Shown: in pieces, positions 27,169 to 38,097 of the stretch
How the letters are laid out: the number at the start of each line of letters is the position of its first letter
Numbering within the stretch: the stretch's first letter is position 1
Origin: Peptococcaceae bacterium BICA1-8
GTDB lineage: Bacteria; Bacillota; Peptococcia; Peptococcales; BICA1-8
Assembly (NCBI GenBank): GCA_000802045.1
Contig: JUEF01000049.1
Coordinates: 1-64,000 of the forward strand
DNA length: 64,000 bases
Reading direction: 5' to 3'
Notes under the pieces: generated by a model
Database searches by the model: none
Told to the model about the DNA's origin: nothing
What the model saw: only the letters and a program-made list of their open reading frames with translations
Translations under genes and position numbers: made by a program

Positions 27169-27459
27169 ATGCGTCCATATGAGTTGCTTTTCATTGCAAG
27201 ACCTGACCTAGATGCCGAGCAAGTTGAAGCAGTTATAAACAAATTTACCGCTCTTATAGAAAAAGAGGGTGGTGAAATCATTAAAGTTGATAAGTGGGGA
27301 AAACGCAAATTTGCTTATGAAATAGATAAGAAATGGCGTGATGGCTTTTACACACTGGTGCACTTTAATGGTGAACCAGCGGTTGCTAATGAGTTGCAAC
27401 GGGTGATGAAAATTTCTGATGAAATTATCCGTCAACTTATCACTAGATTAGGAGAATAG
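27169..27459 (+). CDS. rpsF: 30S ribosomal protein S6
   Basis: This 96-aa ribosomal protein starts MRPYELLFIARPDLD and contains VDKWGKRKFAYEI, both conserved in S6. It binds S18 on the small-subunit platform. GGGAGGAGGTG precedes the ATG. First gene of the classical rpsF-ssb-rpsR operon. Confidence 0.98.
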   Translation: MRPYELLFIARPDLDAEQVEAVINKFTALIEKEGGEIIKVDKWGKRKFAYEIDKKWRDGFYTLVHFNGEPAVANELQRVMKISDEIIRQLITRLGE

Positions 27460-27498
27460 AGCCTATTTCCGGTAAACTTTACGGAGAGGAGTGTTCAT

Positions 27499-27888
27499 AT
27501 GTTAAACAGAGTAATTTTAATTGGCCGATTAACAAAGGACCCGGAGTTAAGGTATACCCCTTCTGGTACGGCGGTGGCAACTTTTACTTTAGCAGTCGAT
27601 CGTCCTTTAGCTAAAGAAGGACAACAGGATGTGGACTTTGTTCCGATAGTTGTTTGGAGCAAACAAGCCGAGAACTGTGCCAATTATATTGGAAAAGGAA
27701 GGCTAGTTGCCGTGGATGGGCGTTTACAGGTCCGCACATATGATACTAAGGAAGGCCAAAAACGCTGGGTTACTGAAGTTGTGGCCGAAAATGTTCGTTT
27801 CTTAGACAGGGGTAAGGATCCAAAGGATCAAAGTGACTCCTCCTTTGGAAATGAAGTAAGTTTTTCCGATGAAGATATTCCGTTTTAA
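27499..27888 (+). CDS. ssb: Single-stranded DNA-binding protein
   Basis: This 129-aa SSB has an N-terminal OB fold (MLNRVILIGRLTKDPELRYT, then FTLAVDR and VVWSKQAENCANYIGKGRLV) and a short acidic tail ending in EDIPF, the docking site for replication and repair partners. The linker is shorter than in most SSBs. It lies between rpsF and rpsR as usual. Confidence 0.97.
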   Translation: MLNRVILIGRLTKDPELRYTPSGTAVATFTLAVDRPLAKEGQQDVDFVPIVVWSKQAENCANYIGKGRLVAVDGRLQVRTYDTKEGQKRWVTEVVAENVRFLDRGKDPKDQSDSSFGNEVSFSDEDIPF

Positions 27889-27906
27889 TAAGTAAGGAGG
27901 GAAACA

Positions 27907-28140
27907 ATGGCAAGAAGAGAGCGCGGTAGACGGCCTAGAAAACGGGTATGCGGTTTTTGTATAGACAAAGCAGTATCTGTTGATTATAAAGAGATTCATA
28001 AGCTGAAAAAGTTTGTTACTGAACGGGGCAAAATTTTACCTCGTCGTATTAGTGGCAACTGTGCGAAACACCAAAGACAATTAACAGCAGCTATCAAAAG
28101 AGCAAGAGTAATAGCTTTGCTACCATTTACAACAGAGTAG
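27907..28140 (+). CDS. rpsR: 30S ribosomal protein S18
   Basis: This 77-aa basic protein contains [20 protein letters not shown] and [20 protein letters not shown]. Two N-terminal cysteines (CGFC) plus the later NC and H could form a zinc-binding C+ variant. It partners S6. AAGGAGGGAAAC precedes the ATG, and a strong terminator follows the stop. Confidence 0.98.
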   Translation: MARRERGRRPRKRVCGFCIDKAVSVDYKEIHKLKKFVTERGKILPRRISGNCAKHQRQLTAAIKRARVIALLPFTTE

Positions 28141-28143
28141 TCA

Positions 28144-28167
28144 AAGGAGCCGAAAGGCTCCTTTTTT
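28144..28167 (+). terminator. Terminator of rpsF-ssb-rpsR
   Basis: AAGGAGCC GAAA GGCTCCTT followed by TTTTT: an 8-bp stem with a stable tetraloop. Confidence 0.93.
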
Positions 28168-28197
28168 GTAGTAAATATCCATAATCCATGTCAGAAT

Positions 28198-28322
<125 letters not shown>

Positions 28323-28331
28323 AAATTTTTT

Positions 28332-28360
28332 TTGCATACCTTTCAGAAGTAATTTAAAAT
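28332..28360 (+). promoter_or_regulatory. Promoter of the mazG-like/yybS/gdpP/rplI unit
   Basis: TTGCAT and TAAAAT are spaced by 17 bases, 67 bases before the MazG-like start. Confidence 0.6.
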
Positions 28361-28426
28361 AAAATAAAGGAACACCCTCTTATTTTAGCGAAGTATTTTA
28401 TTTCAAACTAAATATAGGAGGTTCAA

Positions 28427-28738
28427 ATGATGACCGAGCATAAGTTTGATATTGCCAAAAATGCTAAAGTCCTTGATGAATTAAAGGCTGATTTAATTGG
28501 AACAGTGGGGGCTCTATATAGAAACATAATTAAAGGTTCCCAAGAAACTATAATCGGCTCTTTAGCCTCCTTGATAATTACCATATACATAATGGGACGG
28601 CGCTTAGGTATAAAATTCTACCAAATTGATGAAGCTGTACGTATTCAGCTGCGCAACTCAATGGGTAGTGATCATGAAGTGGAGAAATGGTTTAATGATA
28701 TTACATCCCTTAAACAATATTGGGATGATATGAAATAA
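28427..28738 (+). CDS. MazG-like family protein
   Basis: This 103-aa all-helical protein is typical of the MazG-like proteins encoded beside yybS in Clostridia. The helical EExxE/ExxD residues expected for nucleotide pyrophosphohydrolase activity are not clear, so activity is doubtful. TAGGAGGTTCAA precedes the ATG; a second in-frame ATG follows immediately. The yybS-like gene starts 14 bases downstream. Confidence 0.7.
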   Translation: MMTEHKFDIAKNAKVLDELKADLIGTVGALYRNIIKGSQETIIGSLASLIITIYIMGRRLGIKFYQIDEAVRIQLRNSMGSDHEVEKWFNDITSLKQYWDDMK

Positions 28739-28752
28739 TGAGGTGACAGCAG

Positions 28753-29736
28753 TTGCATAATTCAGTTTCTACCAAGGCTCTAGCTGAAGGTGCCTTGTTG
28801 GCAGTTATTACGGCGATTATAGCTCTTGCAGGAGCATATATTCCATTAGCAAGTTTTGTGACTTTTTTAATAGTTGCCATTCCAATAATTATTGTTATTG
28901 TTAGGAATAATTTATCTACCGGAATTATAGCATCTATAGTAGCAGCTTTCCTGGTAGGTGTTTTAGCAGGACCTCTTGTAGCTTTATTTTTTTATCTTCA
29001 GTTTATGTTAATGGCATTAGCATATGGTCATCTGTTTAAATACAAATACAATTCAGGCCGTATCCTAGCAGTTGGTACTTTTGTGGCAGCTCTTTCTACA
29101 GTTTTAATTATTGCTATAACCATGCTTGTGGGGCAAGTTGGTTTAGAGCAGCAGAAGCAGGCTTTATTTGAAACTGTGGATAGAACCATAAATATATATG
29201 AAGATTACGGAATGATGCAGCAGTTTGAAGATAAAGGGATCGGGCGAGAGGAATTACGGACTATGCTTGCTAATATGGTACAATTATTTATTCGTGTTTT
29301 ACCAGCTCTATTAATTGTTGGTAGTGTATTTACAGCGATAACTCATTTTATAGTGGCTAGAATAGCCTTAAAACGTTTGGGGCATGAGATTCCCAAATTC
29401 CCTCTCTTTAGTGAGTGGCATTTACCGTGGTATTCTATTTGGGGATTAATAGTAGGCTTGTCAAGCTATCTATTAGGAGATATTTATAATCAAGATATTT
29501 GGCGAATATTAGGGCAAAATATAATGATAACCTATGGACTAATACTATTTGTTTTAGGTCTTTCAGTAATTGCTTATTATATTAGAAAACATCAGCTTTC
29601 TAGGATAGTCCGCCTCATAATAATCTTGATGGCAGTTATTATGTTAAATGGCTTTATTATATCTACAATTTTCATTGGCATGTTTGACCTAGTTGTAGAC
29701 CACCGCAAATTAAACAAAAGAAAAGAAGAAACTTAA
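28753..29736 (+). CDS. yybS: DUF2232 (YybS-like) membrane protein
   Basis: This 327-aa protein has about eight membrane helices and the N-terminal ALAEGALLAVITAIIALAG characteristic of DUF2232. It is thought to resemble small-molecule uptake S components, but no ligand is known. The start is TTG with GAGGTGA upstream. It lies directly before gdpP, as in B. subtilis (yybS-gdpP-rplI). Confidence 0.88.
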   Translation: MHNSVSTKALAEGALLAVITAIIALAGAYIPLASFVTFLIVAIPIIIVIVRNNLSTGIIASIVAAFLVGVLAGPLVALFFYLQFMLMALAYGHLFKYKYNSGRILAVGTFVAALSTVLIIAITMLVGQVGLEQQKQALFETVDRTINIYEDYGMMQQFEDKGIGREELRTMLANMVQLFIRVLPALLIVGSVFTAITHFIVARIALKRLGHEIPKFPLFSEWHLPWYSIWGLIVGLSSYLLGDIYNQDIWRILGQNIMITYGLILFVLGLSVIAYYIRKHQLSRIVRLIIILMAVIMLNGFIISTIFIGMFDLVVDHRKLNKRKEET

Positions 29737-29749
29737 AGGGGAAGTCTGG

Positions 29750-31663
29750 ATGAACAGTTTTAAGGTTTTGTTAAGTCTGATTATTCTTTTCTTCTTATTA
29801 GTAACTCTCCAGGTTAATGATATTTTGAGCTGGGAAGGAGTTCTTATTTGGGGTCTTATTATAACTGCGGGCATTTACAGCTATTATTTATTTCTTATTG
29901 AAAAAGGGAGAAAAGATAAAGGCAATCTAGAAAAAATTATTTTAGAAAAAATGCCAGTAGGAATAGTAGCTATCGATTTGAATAGTGATATTTCTTGGTA
30001 TAATAATAAATTTAAAGAGATAATAGGCAGAAAAGGTTTTTTTGCAGGTAGATTGAATCAATACTTACCAAATTTACAATTTAAAAAAAATACCCGTTTT
30101 CAGGAAATAGTAACACAGCAGATTGCACTAAAAGACAAGATTTATCAGGTAAATGTGTTGCCCCTTAACGATGCTTTACGATTGATTTTTTTAAGGGATA
30201 TTACCGAACATACTATTTATATTCAGAAGAACCAGGTAACTAAACCCGTTATTGGCATTATTCAAATTGATAATTATACTGAAGTATTAGAAGGGGTTGA
30301 AGAAGAAACAAAACCTCTTTTATATGCAGAAATAGACAAATTAATAAGTGATTGGGCAATGGAAAGAGATGCTTTTATTCGGAAGTTTGCAGATAATAAA
30401 TATCTTTTGTTTTTAACTGAGGAATCCCTAAAACAAGGTGAAGAAAACAAGTTTGAGGTGCTAGATAAAATGCGCACTTTAGATTTTGGGAAAATACCAG
30501 TTACCATTAGTATGGGCTTTGGAATACAAGATGAAAGCTTAATTGAGTTAGGTCGGCTGGCTCATCTCTCTTTGGAATTGGCTTTGGGTAGGGGAGGTGA
30601 CCAGGTAGTGGTAAAAAGCCCGGAAAAAGTTTGGTTTTACGGAGGTAAGACGCAAGCTTTAGAAAAGAGAACTAAGGTGAAAGCAAGAGTCATAGCCCAT
30701 TCTCTACGAGATATGATTTTGGATGCAACCAATGTTATTATTATGGGGCATGAGTGTTCTGATTTTGACAGCTTGGGTTCTTCCTTAGGCTTAGCCTCTG
30801 CTATCAAGCAATTAGGAAAGATACCTTATATACTTATAGATCAGCGTAATGAACCCTTTGATAAACTTATTGAGGTATGTGGTAAAGATAAATTTGCAGG
30901 TACGTTCATTCGTCCAGCTGATATAAGGCGGATAGAAACTGATGGCTCCCTTTTGATTGTGGTTGATACCCACAAGCCTAGTATGGTGATAGAACCTAGT
31001 CTTTTGAAAACAGTCCAAAGAATCGCTGTTATTGACCATCACCGCCGCTCGGAAGAGTTTATAAATAATGCCAATCTTGTCTATGTAGAGACATATGCCT
31101 CTTCGGCATCAGAATTAGTTACCGAATTGATTCAGTACTTCGGTGACCAGTTGGAGATAGACAGCTGGGCCGCAACAGCGTTGTTAGCTGGTATTACGGT
31201 GGATACTAAGTACTTTGTTTTTCAAACGGGCGTCAGAACCTTTGAAGCTGCATCTTATTTAAGGAGAATTGGAGCAGATCCGGTACTTGTGCAGAAACTA
31301 CTTCGGGATGACTTTGATAAAGTAACCAAAAAGGCTATTATAGTTGAAAACTCCCAAATTATTAAGGGACATATTGCTCTAGGCTATTACCCTGAACCAG
31401 TTGATGATGCCCAAGTTTTAGCAGCTCAAGGAGCGGACTCTCTGTTAAATATTAACGGGATTACTGCATCCTTTGTATTATGTCCCCTTCTAGATGGCGG
31501 GGTAACCATTAGTGCCCGCTCTACTGGGGAAACAAATGTGCAAGCATTAATGGAGAAGCTAGGTGGAGGGGGACATTTAACCGTTGCTGCTGTCCAGTTA
31601 AAAGGCACAGATATTTATAGTGCTCTGGAAACATTGTTAAAATTAATAGATGAAAATTATTAA
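29750..31663 (+). CDS. gdpP: Cyclic-di-AMP phosphodiesterase GdpP (YybT)
   Basis: This 637-aa membrane-bound enzyme would hydrolyse c-di-AMP. Two N-terminal helices (about 5-50) are followed by a PAS-like domain (about 60-140), a degenerate GGDEF-like domain (about 165-300) and DHH/DHHA1 domains. The DHH part has GHECSDFDSLGSS (about 333), VVDTHKP and DHHRRS (about 428); the DHHA1 part ends with GGGGHLTVAA. All metal-binding motifs look intact. The 3' end contains the ribosome-binding site of rplI. Confidence 0.94.
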   Translation: MNSFKVLLSLIILFFLLVTLQVNDILSWEGVLIWGLIITAGIYSYYLFLIEKGRKDKGNLEKIILEKMPVGIVAIDLNSDISWYNNKFKEIIGRKGFFAGRLNQYLPNLQFKKNTRFQEIVTQQIALKDKIYQVNVLPLNDALRLIFLRDITEHTIYIQKNQVTKPVIGIIQIDNYTEVLEGVEEETKPLLYAEIDKLISDWAMERDAFIRKFADNKYLLFLTEESLKQGEENKFEVLDKMRTLDFGKIPVTISMGFGIQDESLIELGRLAHLSLELALGRGGDQVVVKSPEKVWFYGGKTQALEKRTKVKARVIAHSLRDMILDATNVIIMGHECSDFDSLGSSLGLASAIKQLGKIPYILIDQRNEPFDKLIEVCGKDKFAGTFIRPADIRRIETDGSLLIVVDTHKPSMVIEPSLLKTVQRIAVIDHHRRSEEFINNANLVYVETYASSASELVTELIQYFGDQLEIDSWAATALLAGITVDTKYFVFQTGVRTFEAASYLRRIGADPVLVQKLLRDDFDKVTKKAIIVENSQIIKGHIALGYYPEPVDDAQVLAAQGADSLLNINGITASFVLCPLLDGGVTISARSTGETNVQALMEKLGGGGHLTVAAVQLKGTDIYSALETLLKLIDENY

Positions 31664-31676
31664 GGAGGTAATAAAG

Positions 31677-32123
31677 TTGAAGGTTATTTTACAAGAGGAT
31701 ATAAAGACACTAGGAAAAAAAGGTCAGGTAATTGAGGTAAAAGAAGGTTATGCTCGCAATTACCTGCTGCCTAAAAAATTGGCAGTGGAAGCTACCCAAG
31801 GAAATGTGAAGGAACTAGATCGTCAGAAGAAGAATATGGAACAGCGGGCTGAAAAAGAACAGCAGGCAGCAGAAAAGCTAGCAGCTCAAATTAATGCTGT
31901 CACAGTAACTCTTAAAGTTAAAAGTGGCGAAAATGGCAAGCTTTTTGGAGCGGTCACTAGTAAGGATATTGCTGAAAATTTAGTTAAGACTCATAAAATT
32001 AATATTGATAAACGCAAAATTGATTTAAGCGAAAATATCAAATCAGTCGGGGAGTATGATATTAAAATAAAACTCCATCCCCAAGTAACTGCTGAGTTAA
32101 AGGTCAAAGTTCTGGCAGAATAA
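31677..32123 (+). CDS. rplI: 50S ribosomal protein L9
   Basis: L9 of 148 aa with the N-terminal signature KVILQEDIKTLGKKGQVIEV and KEGYARNYLLPKKLA, a long connecting helix and a C-terminal domain. A longer frame opens at 31650 inside gdpP, but AAGGAGGT (31662-31669) positions the start at TTG 31677, matching the family. Confidence 0.97.
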   Translation: MKVILQEDIKTLGKKGQVIEVKEGYARNYLLPKKLAVEATQGNVKELDRQKKNMEQRAEKEQQAAEKLAAQINAVTVTLKVKSGENGKLFGAVTSKDIAENLVKTHKINIDKRKIDLSENIKSVGEYDIKIKLHPQVTAELKVKVLAE

Positions 32124-32166
32124 ATACTGTTTGGCCAATTTTAAGGGTCAGTGAGCGCGTCTTAAA

Positions 32167-32283
32167 GTGAGCGCGTGGGCGAGTCAAAGATTATTAATTT
32201 TTGCAATAGAGCTAGTTGGCAGAAACATATAAATATTATCTAAACGCTGATAGTTTTAAATGTTTTCTCGCCCACGCGCTCAC
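32167..32283. repeat. 117-bp element with 17-bp inverted ends between rplI and dnaB
   Basis: GTGAGCGCGTGGGCGAG (32167-32183) is repeated as its exact complement at 32267-32283, with an 83-base AT-rich centre. A shorter copy, GTGAGCGCGT, precedes it at 32150. The GC-rich ends stand out from the surrounding AT-rich DNA, like a small MITE. It is non-coding; the long in-frame extension of dnaB runs through it. Confidence 0.8.
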
Positions 32284-32328
32284 TCGTCCACTGTTCCTCA
32301 AAATATTCACCCCAAAGGAGAAAGAGCA

Positions 32329-33672
32329 ATGGAACTATCGGTTTTTGATCGTATACCTCCCCAAAGCCAGGAGGCAGAACAAGCGGTATTAGCAGCTATG
32401 ATGCTTGATAGGGATGCTATCTATGAAGCTGTGCAGATTATCAAGGAAAATGATTTTTACCGAGAATCCCATGGTATCCTTTTTCAAACTATGGTGGAGT
32501 TGGTAGATAAGGGTAACCCTGTAGATTTAATAACTATTACCGAGAAATTAAGAAAAAGCGGAAACCTAGAGAAGGTCGGTGGAGTAGGCTATATTGCTGG
32601 GGTAGCAAATTCTATTGGTACTGCTGTTAGTGTAGGGCATTATGCCCAAATGGTTAAAGAAAAGTCTTTGATGAGGAATTTGATTAGAATTTCCAGCAAT
32701 ATTGCTAATCGCGGTTATGAAGCAGGAGAAGAACCAGAGTTGCTTTTAGATGATGCTGAGCGGATGATTCTAGAGATTTCTCAGGGTCGAATCCGCGGGG
32801 GCTTAATCCCTATTAGTGAAGTCATAGAAAGTACTATTGAAAAGCTGGAATATTTGCATAAGAAAAAAAGTGAAATTACTGGTCTTACTTCCGGTTTTAA
32901 GGACTTAGACGGCTTTACTTCGGGTTGGCAAAGGTCTGATCTTATTATTGTTGCTGCTCGCCCTGCAATGGGTAAAACCGCATTTTGTCTTAATATTGCC
33001 CAAAATGCAGCTGTAAATAGTGATCTACCCGTTGCTATCTTTAGTTTAGAAATGTCCCGTGAACAGCTGGTGCAGAGAATGATTTCCTCAACAGCGGAGA
33101 TTGATCAGCAAAAGCTTAGAAACGGTAGACTTTATGATAAAGAATGGATTGCACTAACAGATGCTATTGGTCCTTTAGCAGAGGCTAATATCTATATTGA
33201 TGATACTCCTGCTATCTCACACCGAGAAATTAGAGCTAAAACCAGAAGACTAAAGGCAGAAAAAGGTTTAGGACTTATTGTTATTGACTATTTGCAGCTA
33301 ATGTCCGGTGGAAAACGTATTGAAAGCAGACAGCAGGAAATATCGGAAATTTCTCGATCATTAAAGGCGTTAGCTCGAGAGCTCGATGTTCCCGTTATTG
33401 CCCTATCTCAGCTTAGCAGGGCAGTTGAGCAAAGCCAAGACAAGCGTCCTAGCTTAAGTCATCTAAGGGAATCTGGCGCTTTAGAACAGGATGCTGATAT
33501 AGTTATGTTTATTTACCGTGATGAATATTACAATCCTGAATCAGAGAAATTAGGCTTGGCGGAAATAATTATTGCTAAACACAGAAACGGGCCAGTGGGA
33601 AGTGTGGAATTATCCTTTAGAAAAGAATTCACTAAATTTGGGGATTCTGCTAAAAGGGCAGATAGCTATTAA
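32329..33672 (+). CDS. dnaB: Replicative DNA helicase DnaB
   Basis: This hexameric helicase of 447 aa starts MELSVFDRIPPQSQEAEQAV. It has an N-terminal DnaB domain, the Walker A motif ARPAMGKTAF near residue 211, IDYLQLM (Walker B region), and QLSRAVEQ. A frame extension upstream to 32260 lies in the inverted-repeat element and is not supported; AAAGGAGA precedes 32329. No intein is present. It is named dnaC in B. subtilis nomenclature. Confidence 0.97.
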   Translation: MELSVFDRIPPQSQEAEQAVLAAMMLDRDAIYEAVQIIKENDFYRESHGILFQTMVELVDKGNPVDLITITEKLRKSGNLEKVGGVGYIAGVANSIGTAVSVGHYAQMVKEKSLMRNLIRISSNIANRGYEAGEEPELLLDDAERMILEISQGRIRGGLIPISEVIESTIEKLEYLHKKKSEITGLTSGFKDLDGFTSGWQRSDLIIVAARPAMGKTAFCLNIAQNAAVNSDLPVAIFSLEMSREQLVQRMISSTAEIDQQKLRNGRLYDKEWIALTDAIGPLAEANIYIDDTPAISHREIRAKTRRLKAEKGLGLIVIDYLQLMSGGKRIESRQQEISEISRSLKALARELDVPVIALSQLSRAVEQSQDKRPSLSHLRESGALEQDADIVMFIYRDEYYNPESEKLGLAEIIIAKHRNGPVGSVELSFRKEFTKFGDSAKRADSY

Positions 33673-33717
33673 AACCGAATATTAACCGACATTCTGTATT
33701 AATAATTCGTGTTTTAC

Positions 33718-33746
33718 TTGACCTCCATTAAGGTTACTGATAAAAT
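33718..33746 (+). promoter_or_regulatory. Promoter upstream of the COG2509-type gene
   Basis: TTGACC and TAAAAT with a 17-base spacer, 101 bases before the start codon. The leader contains a weak imperfect hairpin. Confidence 0.65.
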
Positions 33747-33847
33747 AGCATTGGTTTGATGTGATAACAACTCAAGTAGATAATTAAGACCTATCTATTT
33801 GGGTATTTTTGTGTGTTGTTAATAGAGACATAAGGAGGAAGCCTATT

Positions 33848-35257
33848 ATGCAAAATAGATATGATGTTTTAATAATCGGTGCAGGACCTGCGGGAATATT
33901 TACAGCATTAGAGCTTAATAAGGTTAATGATAAATTAAAAATTTTGATTGTTGATAAAGGAAGAACTATTGAAAAAAGAAACTGCCCGGAAAGAACTCTT
34001 GGCTATTGTAACAAATGCTCCGTTTGCGGTATTACTTCCGGCTGGAGCGGTGCGGGTGCATTTTCCGATGGAAAGCTTTCGTTATCGCCTGAAGTGGGTG
34101 GTAGGATAACAGAATATATGCCAGAGGATAAAGCGCAAGAATTAATTAATTATGCTGACCAGTATTATTTAAGTTTTGGTGCTAGGGATGTTGTATTTGG
34201 ACTAGATAATCAAAGAGTTGAAGATATTGCCTATGAAGCATCAAAGCATGCTATACAGCTAGTTGCTTGTCCAGTGAGACATCTAGGAACCGAGCATGCA
34301 TACACTGTGCTAAAGGAGATGCACGACTTTTTAACAAATCGGCCTAATATCAGTTTTTGGGAACTAACTAAGGCTGATGAGCTCCTAATGGAAAACGGAA
34401 AAATTCAGGGTGCAGTGTTAGTTACTAAGGACAAAAAAACAGAAATAAGAGCTGATTATGTTGTAGCTGCACCTGGTCGGGGTGGTGCTGAGTGGTTAAA
34501 AGATCAAATGGATAAACTAGGGATAAGTACAGAAAATAATGAAGTAGATATCGGGGTCAGAGTAGAAGTGCCTAATTCCATTATGGATCATTTAACAAAG
34601 GACCTTTACGAAGCGAAGCTTGTTTACTACTCAGATAGTTTTGATAATAAAGTACGCTCATTTTGTATGAATCCTGGAGGAGTAGTTTCAGGGGAGCATT
34701 ATGATGGTGATGTAGCTGTAGTTAATGGCCACAGCTATGCTGATCCTAGCTTGAAAACCAAGAATACTAACTTTGCTCTCTTGGTTTCTACCCGTTTTAC
34801 CGAGCCCTTTAACCAGCCTATTGAATATGGTAAATATGTGGCTAGGTTAGCCAATATGCTTACAGGTGGAGGGATAATGGTTCAGAGATTAGGGGATTTA
34901 CTAAAGGGTAGAAGAACTGACAATGATCGCTTGAAAAAATCTACCACTGTGCCTACTCTAAAAAGCGCTATACCTGGTGATTTGAGTTATGTCTTACCGG
35001 AGAGGTACCTAACATCAATTACTGAAACTCTAAAGGCTTTCGATAAAATAGCCCCTGGTCTATACAGTAGAAATACATTATTATATGGAGTCGAAGTAAA
35101 ATTTTATTCCTCTAAGGTTAAAGTGAATAATAATTTCACAACGAAGATTGAAAATTTATATACCATAGGTGATGGTGCAGGTATCACAAGGGGTCTTATG
35201 CAGGCATCTGTTACAGGAATAGTTGTTGCTAGGGATATACTAGGGAAGCAAGGTTAA
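33848..35257 (+). CDS. FAD-dependent oxidoreductase (COG2509-like)
   Basis: This 469-aa flavoprotein begins with the Rossmann motif YDVLIIGAGPAGIFTALEL and has a cysteine-rich stretch GYCNKCSVCGITSGWSGAGA near residue 54, characteristic of this uncharacterised dehydrogenase family. The C terminus TIGDGAGITRGLMQA binds FAD. The substrate is unknown. ATG 33848 is chosen for the AAGGAGG at 33832; an in-frame opening at 33809 lacks one. Confidence 0.9.
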   Translation: MQNRYDVLIIGAGPAGIFTALELNKVNDKLKILIVDKGRTIEKRNCPERTLGYCNKCSVCGITSGWSGAGAFSDGKLSLSPEVGGRITEYMPEDKAQELINYADQYYLSFGARDVVFGLDNQRVEDIAYEASKHAIQLVACPVRHLGTEHAYTVLKEMHDFLTNRPNISFWELTKADELLMENGKIQGAVLVTKDKKTEIRADYVVAAPGRGGAEWLKDQMDKLGISTENNEVDIGVRVEVPNSIMDHLTKDLYEAKLVYYSDSFDNKVRSFCMNPGGVVSGEHYDGDVAVVNGHSYADPSLKTKNTNFALLVSTRFTEPFNQPIEYGKYVARLANMLTGGGIMVQRLGDLLKGRRTDNDRLKKSTTVPTLKSAIPGDLSYVLPERYLTSITETLKAFDKIAPGLYSRNTLLYGVEVKFYSSKVKVNNNFTTKIENLYTIGDGAGITRGLMQASVTGIVVARDILGKQG

Positions 35258-36865
<1,608 letters not shown>

Positions 36866-36879
36866 CAATTAAAACTACC

Positions 36880-36920
36880 AAAAAGTGCTTACCTAATTCT
36901 TATTTAGGGGGCACTTTTTT
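36880..36920 (+). terminator. Terminator after purA
   Basis: An outer stem AAAAAGTGC / GCACTTTTT and an inner stem CCTAA / TTAGG, with the T tract in the descending arm. Confidence 0.82.
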
Positions 36921-36978
36921 GATGGCAAGGGGTATATCTAATGTAGAATGTAGAATTTAGAATTAAGAATTAAATTCA

Positions 36979-37030
36979 TTGACATACCTATATTATCTAT
37001 GTAACATATATATAGATGATATAGGTATGT
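36979..37030 (+). promoter_or_regulatory. Promoter and operator of the padR operon
   Basis: TTGACA (36979-36984) and TAACAT (37002-37007) have a 17-base spacer. A 19-bp inverted repeat, ACATACCTATATTATCTAT (36982-37000) and 37012-37030, with one mismatch and an 11-base centre, covers the promoter. This is the expected layout for autorepression by the PadR-like protein encoded 23 bases downstream. Operator identity is inferred. Confidence 0.75.
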
Positions 37031-37052
37031 TTAAATTTTGGAGGTGGAATCA

Positions 37053-37397
37053 ATGCAAGTTGATAAAAGCTTGATGTCCGGTAGTACATCATTACTTATT
37101 TTGTCCCTTTTGGAAAGCACTGATAAATATGGTTATGAAATGATCAGAGAGCTTGAGGTGAAGTCGGAAAAGGCTTTTGTGTTAAAGGAAGGTACCTTGT
37201 ATCCTATTTTACATAAACTTGAAAATGACGGTATGATCGAGTCCTACGAAGGAGAAAGTAGTGCAGGCAAAAAGAGAAAATACTATAAGCTGACAAATGG
37301 AGGGAAAAAGCTCCTGGCCGAAAAAAAGGTAGAATGGTTTGAGTTTACCGACAAGGTAAATCAGGTTATCGGGGGTGGGGTACATGCCTTTGGATAA
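37053..37397 (+). CDS. PadR family transcriptional regulator
   Basis: This 114-aa winged-helix protein contains KYGYEMIRELE and GTLYPILHKLENDGMIES, the core of PadR, followed by a short C-terminal helix. It probably represses its own operon through the inverted repeat at 36982-37030. GGAGGTG precedes the ATG; in-frame TTG/GTG codons just upstream overlap that site. The 3' end overlaps the next gene. Confidence 0.92.
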   Translation: MQVDKSLMSGSTSLLILSLLESTDKYGYEMIRELEVKSEKAFVLKEGTLYPILHKLENDGMIESYEGESSAGKKRKYYKLTNGGKKLLAEKKVEWFEFTDKVNQVIGGGVHAFG

Positions 37398-38097
37398 CCA
37401 AATGGAGGAATTTTGTAAAAGGGTCTGTTCCTTTGTAAGATATAAAAGAGCACACAAAGAAATTTCCGGGGAACTAGAGAATCATATTGAAGATCATATG
37501 GAATATCTGATGGAGCTCGGAATGAGTAAGGAAGAGGCTCAAATACAGGCAATAGAAGCCATGGGCAATCCTGAAGAGATAGGCAGAGAGCTCGATAAGC
37601 AACACAGACCTTTACTGGGCTGGATTCTAAATATTACCAATATATTTAAAGTTGTCGGGATAATTTATTGTCTGGGGGCCCTTTTTTTGCTGGGGTGGAT
37701 CATAATTATCTCATTGCCTGTTGGTTCGGGTTTTGCTATTGATAAGGAACATGTTCTGTACACAGAAAATCTAAATGAAAAACAGAAAGCCGGTGCAGTT
37801 ACTTATAAACTAAAAAAGATGATTGTCATGGATAATAACACGATTTTTATAAGATACAATTCCTACAGCGATAATATTGATACCATGTTCAGAGGCTGGT
37901 CCCATCCGACTCTAAGACCGTATGATGAAGAAGGCAAGCCATATAATGGAGGAGGACGGGGCAGCGGAGGAATGATAATTAGCAGACACCAACAAGAGGT
38001 AGAAAACTTTGATTTAAGTAAAGAAAGTATTATCTTAAAAGCAGAAACCTATTACGGTGATGTAGTGTTTAAAATCCCGCTTAAGGGGGTTGAATAA
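37384..38097 (+). CDS. HAAS/DUF1700-like membrane protein
   Basis: This 237-aa protein has an N-terminal helical HAAS-type domain (ELENHIEDHMEYLMELGMSK, then EEAQIQAIEAMGNPEEIGREL), one to two membrane segments near residues 84-108, and an extracytoplasmic domain of unknown fold. Such proteins are typically encoded after PadR regulators. It overlaps padR by 14 bases and abuts the next gene, so the three form an operon. Confidence 0.82.
   Translation: MPLDNQMEEFCKRVCSFVRYKRAHKEISGELENHIEDHMEYLMELGMSKEEAQIQAIEAMGNPEEIGRELDKQHRPLLGWILNITNIFKVVGIIYCLGALFLLGWIIIISLPVGSGFAIDKEHVLYTENLNEKQKAGAVTYKLKKMIVMDNNTIFIRYNSYSDNIDTMFRGWSHPTLRPYDEEGKPYNGGGRGSGGMIISRHQQEVENFDLSKESIILKAETYYGDVVFKIPLKGVE

Noticed and set aside
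31650..31676. Upstream start of rplI inside gdpP
   Set aside because: The ribosome-binding site at 31662 and the L9 N terminus fix the start at TTG 31677.
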